A DNA stretch of 54,552 nt from an uncultured Muriicola sp. (GTDB taxonomy: Bacteria; Bacteroidota; Bacteroidia; Flavobacteriales; Flavobacteriaceae). The stretch is from positions 1-54,552 of the forward strand of contig NZ_CAMYKH010000008.1 of assembly GCF_947258935.1 (NCBI RefSeq). Reading direction: 5' to 3'. Each line of letters opens with the position of its first letter. Position 1 is the first letter of the stretch. The position numbers and the translations under genes are program-made. The notes under the pieces were generated by a model. It saw nothing but the letters and a program-made list of their open reading frames with translations. It was not told the DNA's origin and made no database searches. Below are positions 41,617-49,607 of this stretch, piece by piece.

Positions 41617-44010
41617 TTAATTCGTACAATCCATACCTATTGGTGACCCGTCTGGTAACTTAGGGGCGGCAATTACTTTAAACTCGTCTGGTTCCTCCAT
41701 AAAGATCACGATCCTTCTTGCCATTTCTTTTAAGTCGGCATCCGAAGAACTCATATATTTAGATTTAAGATTTCTGAGTACGTCATTGGCAATCGCATTG
41801 ACCTGTGGATGCACCTCTTTATGAGCCGCAAGGTTCATAATATGAAACAGGACACGATAATTGATAGTACGCTGAACCTGCATTATATAGGGATCCTTAT
41901 GAGTCTTCATCAAAGTGTTTTCTTCCAGATCTCTAATTACTTCTTTTAGACCCAATTGATCAGGTTCCAAACTTTTTTGCTGAATAAGCCGTGATGCTCT
42001 TTCCGGATGTAACAAGAACCCTAAGGTCATGTCTGCCGCTGTTTCGGGTGCCGAAAGGGCATCAAAAGAAACTCCGGTTTTTCCGTTAAATGATTCACGT
42101 GTCCTATTAAAGCCTATTGCCCTCGGTGGAAATAAGCCTAACTTATCCGAAGGAATAGCAATTTCTGCGGCATCTAAGGTCTTAAAAATACTACTTAGTG
42201 CCTTTTTCTGGTCTTTTACCGGCATGGTGGCTATCACCGGCTGTCCGTCACCTTTCACCGCGTAATTATAATTGAGTCCGCCGATAGATTTTGTTGCCGC
42301 TTCTGTTTGGTATCGGTGAAAGAAATACAAAGGGACAAAAACATCTTCCAAAACTGAATGGGCCTCTCCGGTACGGATGTTATCAATACTGAAGTTGTCA
42401 ATGGCCTTAGCCCTAAGGGTAAGCATTCTGTCTAATTCTTCACTTGCGCTACTTCCGTTGTCCCATAAATGTCCCAGAACATGGGCACTGCCCATAGGGC
42501 GCGCATCTTGATCTGAAATATATCGCAGCCCCTGTTTTTGAGCATTTTCCAGGATGCTGTTTAGTCCGGCTTTTTCTGAAGTACCCTGCGGAAAATCGGC
42601 ATACGAATAGGCCACAGTAGTTTTGTCCCAATCCCCAATACTTGCATCATAGGCTTGAGAAAAATCGATAGCCCCATTAGTAAGAGTTATATACGGATGG
42701 GGGTAATCCATCACCGAGGCCCTGTTATTTGTGCTGGCGGCAAAATTATGGGCAAAGCCAAGTGTATGTCCAATTTCATGTGCCGAAAGTTGTCTGATGC
42801 GAGCAAGGGCTAATTCTAACATAGGCTGGATATTGTCATCGCCTTCTGCAAAAGGTTTGTTCATAAGAGCTTGGGCGATCAGAAAATCTTGTCTGATCCT
42901 TAAACTGCCAAGACTTACATGGCCTTTGATGATCTCACCGGTTCTTGGGTCGGTAATGCTGCTGCCGTAACTCCAGCCCCTGGTAGAGCGGTGCACCCAT
43001 TGAATTACATTATATCTAACATCCAGAGGATCTGCATCATCCGGAAGCATTTTAAGCTGGAAAGCATCTTTGTATCCTATGGCTTCAAACGCTTGGTTCC
43101 ACCATTGGCCGCCATCGAGCAAGGCTGAACGCACAGGTTCTGGCGTACCGTTATCCAGGTAATATATAATAGGTTCTTTAGCTTCACTTATAGCTGCATT
43201 GGGATCCTTCTTTTCCAGACGGTGACGGGTAACAAATCTTTTTACAAGCGATTCCTCTACCGGAGTTGCATAATCATAGTACTCAAAGGGATACGATCCT
43301 GAACGGGGGTCAAATACCCTCATTTTATAGCCGTTATCGGGCAATTCAATAAATGAATGGTGTTGTGAGACCGTTACAAGTTCGGGGTTAGGCGAAACCG
43401 ATCTAATATTGCCTCCTTTCGGATCTCCTTTAAAGGTCAGCATAAGATCGAATTCTATATTTTTTGGAAAGGCCCTTGTCCGGGATAGATCGAATGCACT
43501 TTTAGAGGTATCGAGGCTGTAAGTGCCCTGATTGGTTCGTTTTAATCGTTCTGATACTCCATGTGCATCCTGCATTAAAAAATCGGTAATATCTATAATA
43601 TATCTGCCATCCTTTTCCTCTTCTATCTTAAAGCCAAAAAGAATGGATTTAGCAAAGGCCTGCTCTACAGATCTCTTCTCCAAGGTGTTCTCCGTAAGGG
43701 CTCTGTACTTCAGATTGGGCTGTATCAATAAAAGTTTATTTCCAGCCTTCTTAAAATATACAACCTGCTCATTTCCAAGCTGTCCTCTATCCAAACCTAT
43801 ATCATTACTTCCAATTCCACTACTGAGGGAATACACATACAGAAATTCTTTTTCCAGCTCTTTTACTTCCAAAAAGATCTTGTCATTCTTAGCATCATAA
43901 TAAAATGAATACAAACCTTCATATTTTGCAAAATCCTTACTTTTCTCAGCAAATTGCCCAAAGCCGACAAAACAGAAAAAATACGCTACAACCGGTAAAA
44001 TTAATTTCAT
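41617..44010 (-). CDS. Secreted zinc metalloprotease (DUF5117/DUF5118-type)
   Basis: 797 residues. Start ATG at 44010 gives a signal peptide (MKLILPVVAYFFCFVGFGQ); an earlier TTG is rejected. About residue 410 carries the zinc motif HEIGHTLGFAHNFAAS (HExxHxxGxxH), with the Met-turn-like VMDYPHPYI following. The N-terminal part (EGLYSFYYDAKNDKIFLEV, YDYATPVEESLVKRFVTRH) and the C-terminal DUF5117-like organisation are typical of Bacteroidota metalloproteases often found with TonB systems. Likely secreted to the periplasm or beyond. Target unknown. Confidence 0.88.
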   Translation of the reverse strand: MKLILPVVAYFFCFVGFGQFAEKSKDFAKYEGLYSFYYDAKNDKIFLEVKELEKEFLYVYSLSSGIGSNDIGLDRGQLGNEQVVYFKKAGNKLLLIQPNLKYRALTENTLEKRSVEQAFAKSILFGFKIEEEKDGRYIIDITDFLMQDAHGVSERLKRTNQGTYSLDTSKSAFDLSRTRAFPKNIEFDLMLTFKGDPKGGNIRSVSPNPELVTVSQHHSFIELPDNGYKMRVFDPRSGSYPFEYYDYATPVEESLVKRFVTRHRLEKKDPNAAISEAKEPIIYYLDNGTPEPVRSALLDGGQWWNQAFEAIGYKDAFQLKMLPDDADPLDVRYNVIQWVHRSTRGWSYGSSITDPRTGEIIKGHVSLGSLRIRQDFLIAQALMNKPFAEGDDNIQPMLELALARIRQLSAHEIGHTLGFAHNFAASTNNRASVMDYPHPYITLTNGAIDFSQAYDASIGDWDKTTVAYSYADFPQGTSEKAGLNSILENAQKQGLRYISDQDARPMGSAHVLGHLWDNGSSASEELDRMLTLRAKAIDNFSIDNIRTGEAHSVLEDVFVPLYFFHRYQTEAATKSIGGLNYNYAVKGDGQPVIATMPVKDQKKALSSIFKTLDAAEIAIPSDKLGLFPPRAIGFNRTRESFNGKTGVSFDALSAPETAADMTLGFLLHPERASRLIQQKSLEPDQLGLKEVIRDLEENTLMKTHKDPYIMQVQRTINYRVLFHIMNLAAHKEVHPQVNAIANDVLRNLKSKYMSSSDADLKEMARRIVIFMEEPDEFKVIAAPKLPDGSPIGMDCTN

Positions 44011-44201
44011 ATCCAAAGTTTAGGGGCTAAATTTAATTAAATAGAATGAACCATCACCGCCACAGATACAAATTCCTGTTTATGCTTTTCTCAAAACGAG
44101 AAACCAACGCTTAGTAAATTAGCAATATTACCATTGAATAATTGTTACATTCCTGTTCCTATTTCATATTAAATCTGCTATATTGAACCAAAGAATTTCC
44201 G

Positions 44202-45662
44202 ATGCCTAAAGAAGACAGCACTATATTTTCTTCCTACCAACGAGATCCGTCACTTTTTGATGAGATTTATGACAAAAAGGGGCAGGTAAAAGAGGTGTAT
44301 AAAACACTTTTCCAATTGTATGGCGGGCATTCTATCCCCGATTATATGACCTTAAATGAAAAAGCGAGATCTTCCTTCTTTAATCAAGGGATCACTTTTC
44401 AGGTATATGATGATAAACAGATGCAGGAAAAGATCTTTCCTTTCGATCTTTTTCCGCGAATTATCGATGGCAAAGAATGGGAGATCATTGAAAAAGGCGC
44501 TATTCAACGGAGCAGGGCCTTAAATCTTTTTCTCTGGGATATATATCATGAAAAAAAGATCTTAAAGCAAGGGGTTGTTCCTCTAGAGTTGATCAGTTCT
44601 TCAGAAAACTATCTGCATCAGATGATGGATGTTGATCCGCCCGGCGGAATCTACAACCATATTTCGGGGACAGATATCATAAAACACAACGATGGCAAAT
44701 ACTATGTGCTGGAGGATAACATCAGATGCCCTTCTGGTGTCAGTTATGTAATATGTAATCGTACCGCCCTTAAGCGAGCTCTGTTTGGTGTTTTCAATCA
44801 TTACGAAACACATACGGTCACCAATTATGCCGAAAACCTACTCGATCTTTTAGAATCTGTGAAACCCCATGGAGCTGACGTTCCCAATACCGTGGTTATC
44901 ACACCCGGAATGTACAATTCGGCCTTTTATGAACATTCGTACCTGGCAAAGACCATGGGTGTTGAATTGGTAGAAGGGCGCGATCTTTTTGTGGAAAACG
45001 ATTTTGTTTATATGCGAACTATAAAAGGCCCTGAAAAAGTTGATATCATTTACAGGCGAATTGATGATCAGTTCTTAGATCCCTTAGAATTTAGGGCAGA
45101 TTCGTCTTTAGGCGTTCCGGGTTTGTTTTCGGCCTACAAAAAAGGAAATGTAACCCTGGCCAATGCCCCGGGTACAGGGGTTGCTGATGATAAGGCCGTA
45201 TATACCTATATGCCGGAGATCATTAAATACTATTTGGATGAAACGCCTATCCTGAACAATGTGCATACCTATCATTGCAGCAGGCCAAAGGAATTGGCCT
45301 ATGTGTTAGACCATATTCATGAATTGGTTATAAAACCCGTGGATGAAGCCGGAGGATATGGTATTTCAATTGGAAACAGGCTTACAAAGAAAGAAATAGC
45401 CACCGTTAAAAAACAAATACAGGAACATCCCAGAAAATATGTGGCTCAACCCATCATGTCCTTATCTGTTCATCCCACCTATATCGATGAAACAAATTCA
45501 TTTGAGCAACGCCATGTAGATCTCAGAACGTTTACAATATTAGGAAAGGATAAGGATTTTGTCCTCAAAGGTGGTCTAACCCGTGTTGCCCTTAAAAAAG
45601 GAAATCTTATCGTTAATTCTTCTCAGGGTGGTGGGTCCAAAGACACCTGGGTATTAAAATAA
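44202..45662 (+). CDS. Circularly permuted type 2 ATP-grasp protein (triad gene 1)
   Basis: 486 residues of the ATP-grasp_2 circularly permuted (DUF404/DUF407) family. Signature blocks: SRALNLFLWDIYHEKKIL, YLHQMMDVDPPGGIYNHISG, YVLEDNIRCPSGVSYVICNR, VIYRRIDDQF-like DIIYRRIDDQFLDP, and GYGISIGNRLTKKE, giving ATP- and Mg-binding residues. It probably forms an amide bond on an unknown substrate. First gene of the ATP-grasp / alpha-E / transglutaminase triad, a widely conserved operon with undetermined product. Only 7 bases separate it from the alpha-E gene. Confidence 0.93.
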   Translation: MPKEDSTIFSSYQRDPSLFDEIYDKKGQVKEVYKTLFQLYGGHSIPDYMTLNEKARSSFFNQGITFQVYDDKQMQEKIFPFDLFPRIIDGKEWEIIEKGAIQRSRALNLFLWDIYHEKKILKQGVVPLELISSSENYLHQMMDVDPPGGIYNHISGTDIIKHNDGKYYVLEDNIRCPSGVSYVICNRTALKRALFGVFNHYETHTVTNYAENLLDLLESVKPHGADVPNTVVITPGMYNSAFYEHSYLAKTMGVELVEGRDLFVENDFVYMRTIKGPEKVDIIYRRIDDQFLDPLEFRADSSLGVPGLFSAYKKGNVTLANAPGTGVADDKAVYTYMPEIIKYYLDETPILNNVHTYHCSRPKELAYVLDHIHELVIKPVDEAGGYGISIGNRLTKKEIATVKKQIQEHPRKYVAQPIMSLSVHPTYIDETNSFEQRHVDLRTFTILGKDKDFVLKGGLTRVALKKGNLIVNSSQGGGSKDTWVLK

Positions 45663-45669
45663 TTATAAT

Positions 45670-46617
45670 ATGCTAGCAAGAGTAGCCAACAATCTTTTTT
45701 GGATGGGACGTTATATTGAACGTTCCGAACACATTGCGCGATATATGCATGTTAATTACTTTTCTTCCCTGGATGCGCCCAATGAACTTTCCAGATCGAG
45801 ACAGTTCGTCCTAAATTCAATGTTGCGGATGATAGGCGATCCTGAGGCCAAGGAAAATGAAGTCCTTAATGAGGAAGAGGTCCTTTTTAAACTGGCTTTA
45901 GATCCTGCACATCCCTTCTCTATTCTAAGCAACGTTAAGTATGCCCGGGAAAATGCGAACAGTGCCCGTGATCTGATCTCTACTGACCTATATGAGTCTA
46001 TTAACAAGTTCTACCATTTTGTCCTTAAATATCCGGAGCAACACTTTTTAAAAAAAGGGTTGTACGACTTCTGTATCAATATCATTGAGATGTCGTCCAT
46101 TTTAAGGGGAAGGATTAGAAGTACGCTATTGCACGATGAGGTATATGCAATTATTATGCTTGGTGTTAATCTGGAAAGGGCCAATCAGCTCATCCGTATC
46201 ATCAATGCCAAATACCACGATGCACTAAATGCGCAGGGCAGTTACGGCGATAAATTCAGCAAAAGTTTTGAATGGACCACCCTTCTTAAATGCGCGGAAT
46301 CTTATGACATGATGCGTCGATTTTACAAAAAAACACCCACGAGTTTAACGACGCTGGAATTCCTGATCTTAAACCCAAACTGCCCCAGGTCCATGATGAA
46401 TAGTTTTAACCAGATCTATACACATATCAGAGTATTGGATAATTCCTTTAAATATGATAAGGATTCAACTGCTTTTTTAGTGGGACGCGTACGTGCCGAA
46501 TACCAATATAAATATGTAGAAGAGATCGAAGGCAATATTAAAGAATACATTGAAGCCATGTTAAAGAATTTAGCCGATATTGGCAATAAAATGGAAAACG
46601 AATTCTTTCATTATTAA
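45670..46617 (+). CDS. Alpha-E domain protein (DUF403, triad gene 2)
   Basis: 315 residues, almost entirely alpha-helical. The opening MLARVANNLFWMGRYIERSEHIAR is the family hallmark. Other parts: LNLERANQLI-like GVNLERANQLIRIINAKYH and SPRSMMNSF-like CPRSMMNSFNQIYTHI. No enzymatic motif is known. It always accompanies the ATP-grasp and transglutaminase proteins, so it likely acts as their partner or substrate carrier. 32 bases before the transglutaminase gene. Confidence 0.93.
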   Translation: MLARVANNLFWMGRYIERSEHIARYMHVNYFSSLDAPNELSRSRQFVLNSMLRMIGDPEAKENEVLNEEEVLFKLALDPAHPFSILSNVKYARENANSARDLISTDLYESINKFYHFVLKYPEQHFLKKGLYDFCINIIEMSSILRGRIRSTLLHDEVYAIIMLGVNLERANQLIRIINAKYHDALNAQGSYGDKFSKSFEWTTLLKCAESYDMMRRFYKKTPTSLTTLEFLILNPNCPRSMMNSFNQIYTHIRVLDNSFKYDKDSTAFLVGRVRAEYQYKYVEEIEGNIKEYIEAMLKNLADIGNKMENEFFHY

Positions 46618-46649
46618 ACGGGCTAGTCTCCTTTAGTCCCCACAAGATT

Positions 46650-47507
46650 ATGTCTTTAGAATATAACATTGTTTACAAAGCAGAGAATGTATACGACAAT
46701 CCTGTAAAGGAAGCTCGATGGCAATTCCTTATTATACCGGAGGAAAATTATAATCAAAAATTGGAGGCCATTACTTTCAAGAATTCTATGGAATTTCCCT
46801 ATGAATTCTCAACGAATGCATATGGCTTTAAAACAATACGAATTTTAGCTAAGGCTCCGTTTGAAGCGATCTCTTTCGAAGCCAGTTTTAAACTTCTCAA
46901 AGAGACGTCAAATCCTTTCGATTTTATACTTCCCATAAACCAGGAGGATGAGTATTCTAAATATCAACAGCTTCAATTTAAAGTAGACCATGAGCCCTTT
47001 TTGCGTAAAACTCCATTAACTACCCTGCTAGAACATCATATTAATTTTTTTGAATATCAGCAGGATCAATTTGTATTTGAAAATCTTCAGGCGTTAAACA
47101 AATGGGTCTATGAAAAGATATTTTATACGCCGGGGGCCACGGACGTAGAAACTACATTAGATGAAATGCTAGAACACAGGCAAGGGGTTTGCCAGGATTT
47201 TGCGCATTTGTTTTGTGCTATTTCCAGAAAATATGGTATTCCCTGTCGCTACGTTTCCGGATATTTGCATCAGGGAAATGGGTATTTCGGTGACTCTCAA
47301 ATGCATGCGTGGACAGAGGCTTATATTGAAGATGTGGGTTGGGTGGGTTTTGACCCCACTAATAATCTGATCGCCAATGAGAACCACATTAAAGTAGCAC
47401 ATGGCAAGGATTATTCGGACTGTTCGCCATTAAAGGGTATTTTGTATTCCAAAGGCAGTAACACCACTAACCACAGCGTACAGGTCCACGGTCAACAACA
47501 GCAATAA
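46650..47507 (+). CDS. Transglutaminase-like cysteine protease family protein (triad gene 3)
   Basis: 285 residues. The N-terminal bacterial transglutaminase-associated domain (YNIVYKAENVYDNPVKEARWQ) precedes the papain-like catalytic core: Cys181 in RQGVCQDFAHLFCAISRKYG, His in QMHAWTEAYIE and Asp in VGFDPTNNLIA. The family may cleave or cross-link peptides made by the ATP-grasp partner. Its 3' end is followed by the prfB promoter, so it ends the triad operon. Confidence 0.93.
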   Translation: MSLEYNIVYKAENVYDNPVKEARWQFLIIPEENYNQKLEAITFKNSMEFPYEFSTNAYGFKTIRILAKAPFEAISFEASFKLLKETSNPFDFILPINQEDEYSKYQQLQFKVDHEPFLRKTPLTTLLEHHINFFEYQQDQFVFENLQALNKWVYEKIFYTPGATDVETTLDEMLEHRQGVCQDFAHLFCAISRKYGIPCRYVSGYLHQGNGYFGDSQMHAWTEAYIEDVGWVGFDPTNNLIANENHIKVAHGKDYSDCSPLKGILYSKGSNTTNHSVQVHGQQQQ

Positions 47508-47545
47508 AATCATTTTTAATAATTTACTACTACGTAAAAGTGTGG

Positions 47546-47553
47546 TACTTTTG
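47546..47553 (+). promoter_or_regulatory. -7 promoter element of prfB (TACTTTTG)
   Basis: TAnnTTTG match 17 bases before the prfB ATG at 47571; no clear -33 TTG. Confidence 0.45.
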
Positions 47554-47570
47554 AATGAAAATATAATACA

Positions 47571-48669
47571 ATGACTACGACAGATCAGCAAAAAGATCTT
47601 ATAGAGCGCCTTGGTGCGTTAAGGAGGTATCTTTGACATTGATGCCAAATTAATTGAAATAGAAAACGAGGAAGAGAAAACGCTCGCTCCAAATTTTTGG
47701 GACAATCCTCAGGAAGCGCAGGAAAAAATGCGCGAGCTGCAATCCAAGAAAAAATGGGTAGGAGATTATAATGATGCTTTCGTTTTAGCCAATGATCTTG
47801 AAGTACTTCTGGAATTTTATAAGGAAGGAGATGTATCTGCCAAAGAAGTAGAAGTTCAGTTTCAAAAGGCGTTGAAAGCGGTAGAAAAACTCGAATTCAA
47901 AAACATGCTTTCTGAGGAAGGCGATGATATGACAGCAGTTCTGCAAATCACTGCTGGGGCCGGAGGTACTGAGAGTTGTGATTGGGCTGCCATGCTAATG
48001 CGTATGTATCTCATGTGGAGTGAGAAAAATGGATTTAAGGTAAAAGAGCTCAACTATCAGGAAGGCGATGTGGCAGGCATTAAGACAGTAACCTTAGAAA
48101 TAGATGGAGAATATGCCTTCGGATGGTTAAAAGGAGAAAATGGGGTGCATAGGCTCGTACGTATATCACCCTTTGACAGCAATGCCAAGCGACACACCTC
48201 CTTTGCCTCTGTCTATGTCTATCCATTGGTAGATGACAGTATAGAGATAGAGGTGAATCCTTCAGACATAGAGATCACTACTGCACGCTCTAGCGGTGCA
48301 GGAGGACAGAATGTGAATAAGGTGGAGACAAAAGTACAACTGGTTCACAAGCCCTCCGGGATTCAAATATCCTGTTCCGATTCCAGATCACAACACGATA
48401 ACAGGGCCACCGCTTTGAAAATGCTGAAGTCGCAATTGTTTGAAATAGAATTGCGCAAAAAACAGGAAGCACGGGCAGAAATTGAATCTTCAAAGATGAA
48501 AATAGAATGGGGTTCTCAAATCCGGAATTACGTAATGCACCCTTATAAACTGGTAAAGGATGTAAGAACTGGTGAAGAAACCGGTAATGTAGATGCCGTA
48601 ATGGATGGTGATCTCGATCTCTTTCTTAAAGCGTATCTCATGATGATGGGGCAACAACAAGAAAACTAA
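47571..48669 (+). CDS. prfB: Peptide chain release factor 2 (programmed +1 frameshift)
   Basis: Release factor 2 ends translation at UGA and UAA. From ATG 47571 the zero frame reads 21 codons ([21 protein letters not shown]) and meets TGA at 47634-47636. Synthesis goes on in the +1 frame from GAC (47635), giving 365 residues in all. The peptidyl-hydrolysis GGQ motif ([16 protein letters not shown]) at about residue 243 and the C-terminal region are intact. The next gene starts 3 bases after its stop, so they are one operon. A start inside the second frame (47728) would lose the N-terminal domain and is rejected. Confidence 0.95.
47622..47637 (+). promoter_or_regulatory. prfB recoding site
   Basis: AGGAGG, TAT, CTT TGA C: an internal Shine-Dalgarno sequence three bases before the slippery CTT followed by the in-frame TGA. 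This is the classic autoregulatory site: low RF2 lets the ribosome shift +1. Confidence 0.93.
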
Positions 48670-48672
48670 GTT

Positions 48673-49020
48673 ATGATCAAAATATATCACAATCCCAGGT
48701 GCCGCAAATCGAGAGAAGGTCTAGCTCTTGTGGAGGCCAGTGGTCAACCTTTCGAGATCGTTTATTATCTGGATATGGTTCCCAGCAAGCAGGAATTGAG
48801 GGAGATCATACAACAACTGGGTATTTCACCTATGGACCTGGTAAGGACTCAGGAAGCTATTTGGAAATCTGATTTTAAAGGAAAAGAACTTTCTGAAGAT
48901 ATGATCCTGGATGCCATGAGCAGGAATCCCAAGCTCATTGAAAGACCCATAGTACTTCACAACCAAAAAGGAGTTGTAGGAAGGCCTCCGGAAAAGATCT
49001 CAAAATTCCTGAGCATCTAA
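48673..49020 (+). CDS. ArsC-family thioredoxin-fold reductase
   Basis: 115 residues with the ArsC/Spx-like thioredoxin fold. The catalytic Cys10 is in YHNPRCRKSRE, and the arsenate-binding Arg is suggested by LIERPIV and GVVGRPPEK. It matches the YfgD/ArsC-type short arsenate reductases, where no ars operon is needed, and its role may be general thiol chemistry. Co-transcribed with prfB (3-base gap). Actual arsenate reduction not shown. Confidence 0.85.
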   Translation: MIKIYHNPRCRKSREGLALVEASGQPFEIVYYLDMVPSKQELREIIQQLGISPMDLVRTQEAIWKSDFKGKELSEDMILDAMSRNPKLIERPIVLHNQKGVVGRPPEKISKFLSI

Positions 49021-49126
49021 ACTACTTTTTGCAAAATTCATTTAAATTTTCTTAATGTTTTCAGAAATGTTTAATGAGGACATGTCTTTTAACAAACATT
49101 TAACCGCACTGCCTTTTGCTTCAGTT

Positions 49127-49134
49127 TACTTTTG
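49127..49134 (+). promoter_or_regulatory. Candidate -7 promoter element (TACTTTTG)
   Basis: TAnnTTTG match 14 bases before the ATG at 49149; no TTG at a fitting -33 distance. It lies in the 128-base spacer after the ArsC-like gene. Confidence 0.4.
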
Positions 49135-49148
49135 AAATAATAACAATC

Positions 49149-49607
49149 ATGAGAACAATTTTTAAAACTTTCGCTCTTATCATCCTATTCTTTGGAATGA
49201 CTCCTGTATTAAACGCACAGTACAATCAAGCCTATAGAAATTCAGGTAGAAGAAGAACGATCCCTCAGGCTCAAGAACCCATTAAAAAGGCCGAGCCATT
49301 GACTGCAGATGAAATGGTCGCAGCCGAAATGCCAAAGATCACAGAAGCATTGTCACTAAACGATTTTGAACAAGCTGTTCTCTCATCTATACTTACTAAA
49401 TACGTACAGCAACGAATAGAATTGAAAATACTGAATTTGAGTCCGGAAAAAACTCGCGAAGCCAGAGAGAATATTGATCGCAAACAAGATGAGGAATTTA
49501 AAGCGAGCCTACCAGAAGATAAATATGATGCATTGATTGAATATCAACAAAACGGCGGCAAGAAAGTAAAATCAAAAAAAAGGAAAAAGAAAAAGAATAA
49601 GTCTTAA
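49149..49607 (+). CDS. Secreted small protein of unknown function beside a beta-barrel receptor
   Basis: 152 residues. ATG 49149 gives a signal peptide (MRTIFKTFALIILFFGMTPV then LNAQ). The mature part begins with RRRTIPQAQEP, has an amphipathic helical centre (AAEMPKITEALSLNDFEQAV, ILTKYVQQRIELKIL), and ends in a strongly basic tail (KKVKSKKRKKKKNKS). I recall it in other Flavobacteriia before the same receptor but know no function. Its stop is directly followed by the receptor ATG (TAAATG), so the two are translationally linked. A -7 box (TACTTTTG) lies at 49127-49134. Confidence 0.78.
   Translation: MRTIFKTFALIILFFGMTPVLNAQYNQAYRNSGRRRTIPQAQEPIKKAEPLTADEMVAAEMPKITEALSLNDFEQAVLSSILTKYVQQRIELKILNLSPEKTREARENIDRKQDEEFKASLPEDKYDALIEYQQNGGKKVKSKKRKKKKNKS

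Noticed and set aside
47728-48669. A 313-residue release factor starting at 47728
   Set aside because: The preceding frameshift site shows the true start is 47571; the short form would lack the N-terminal domain.
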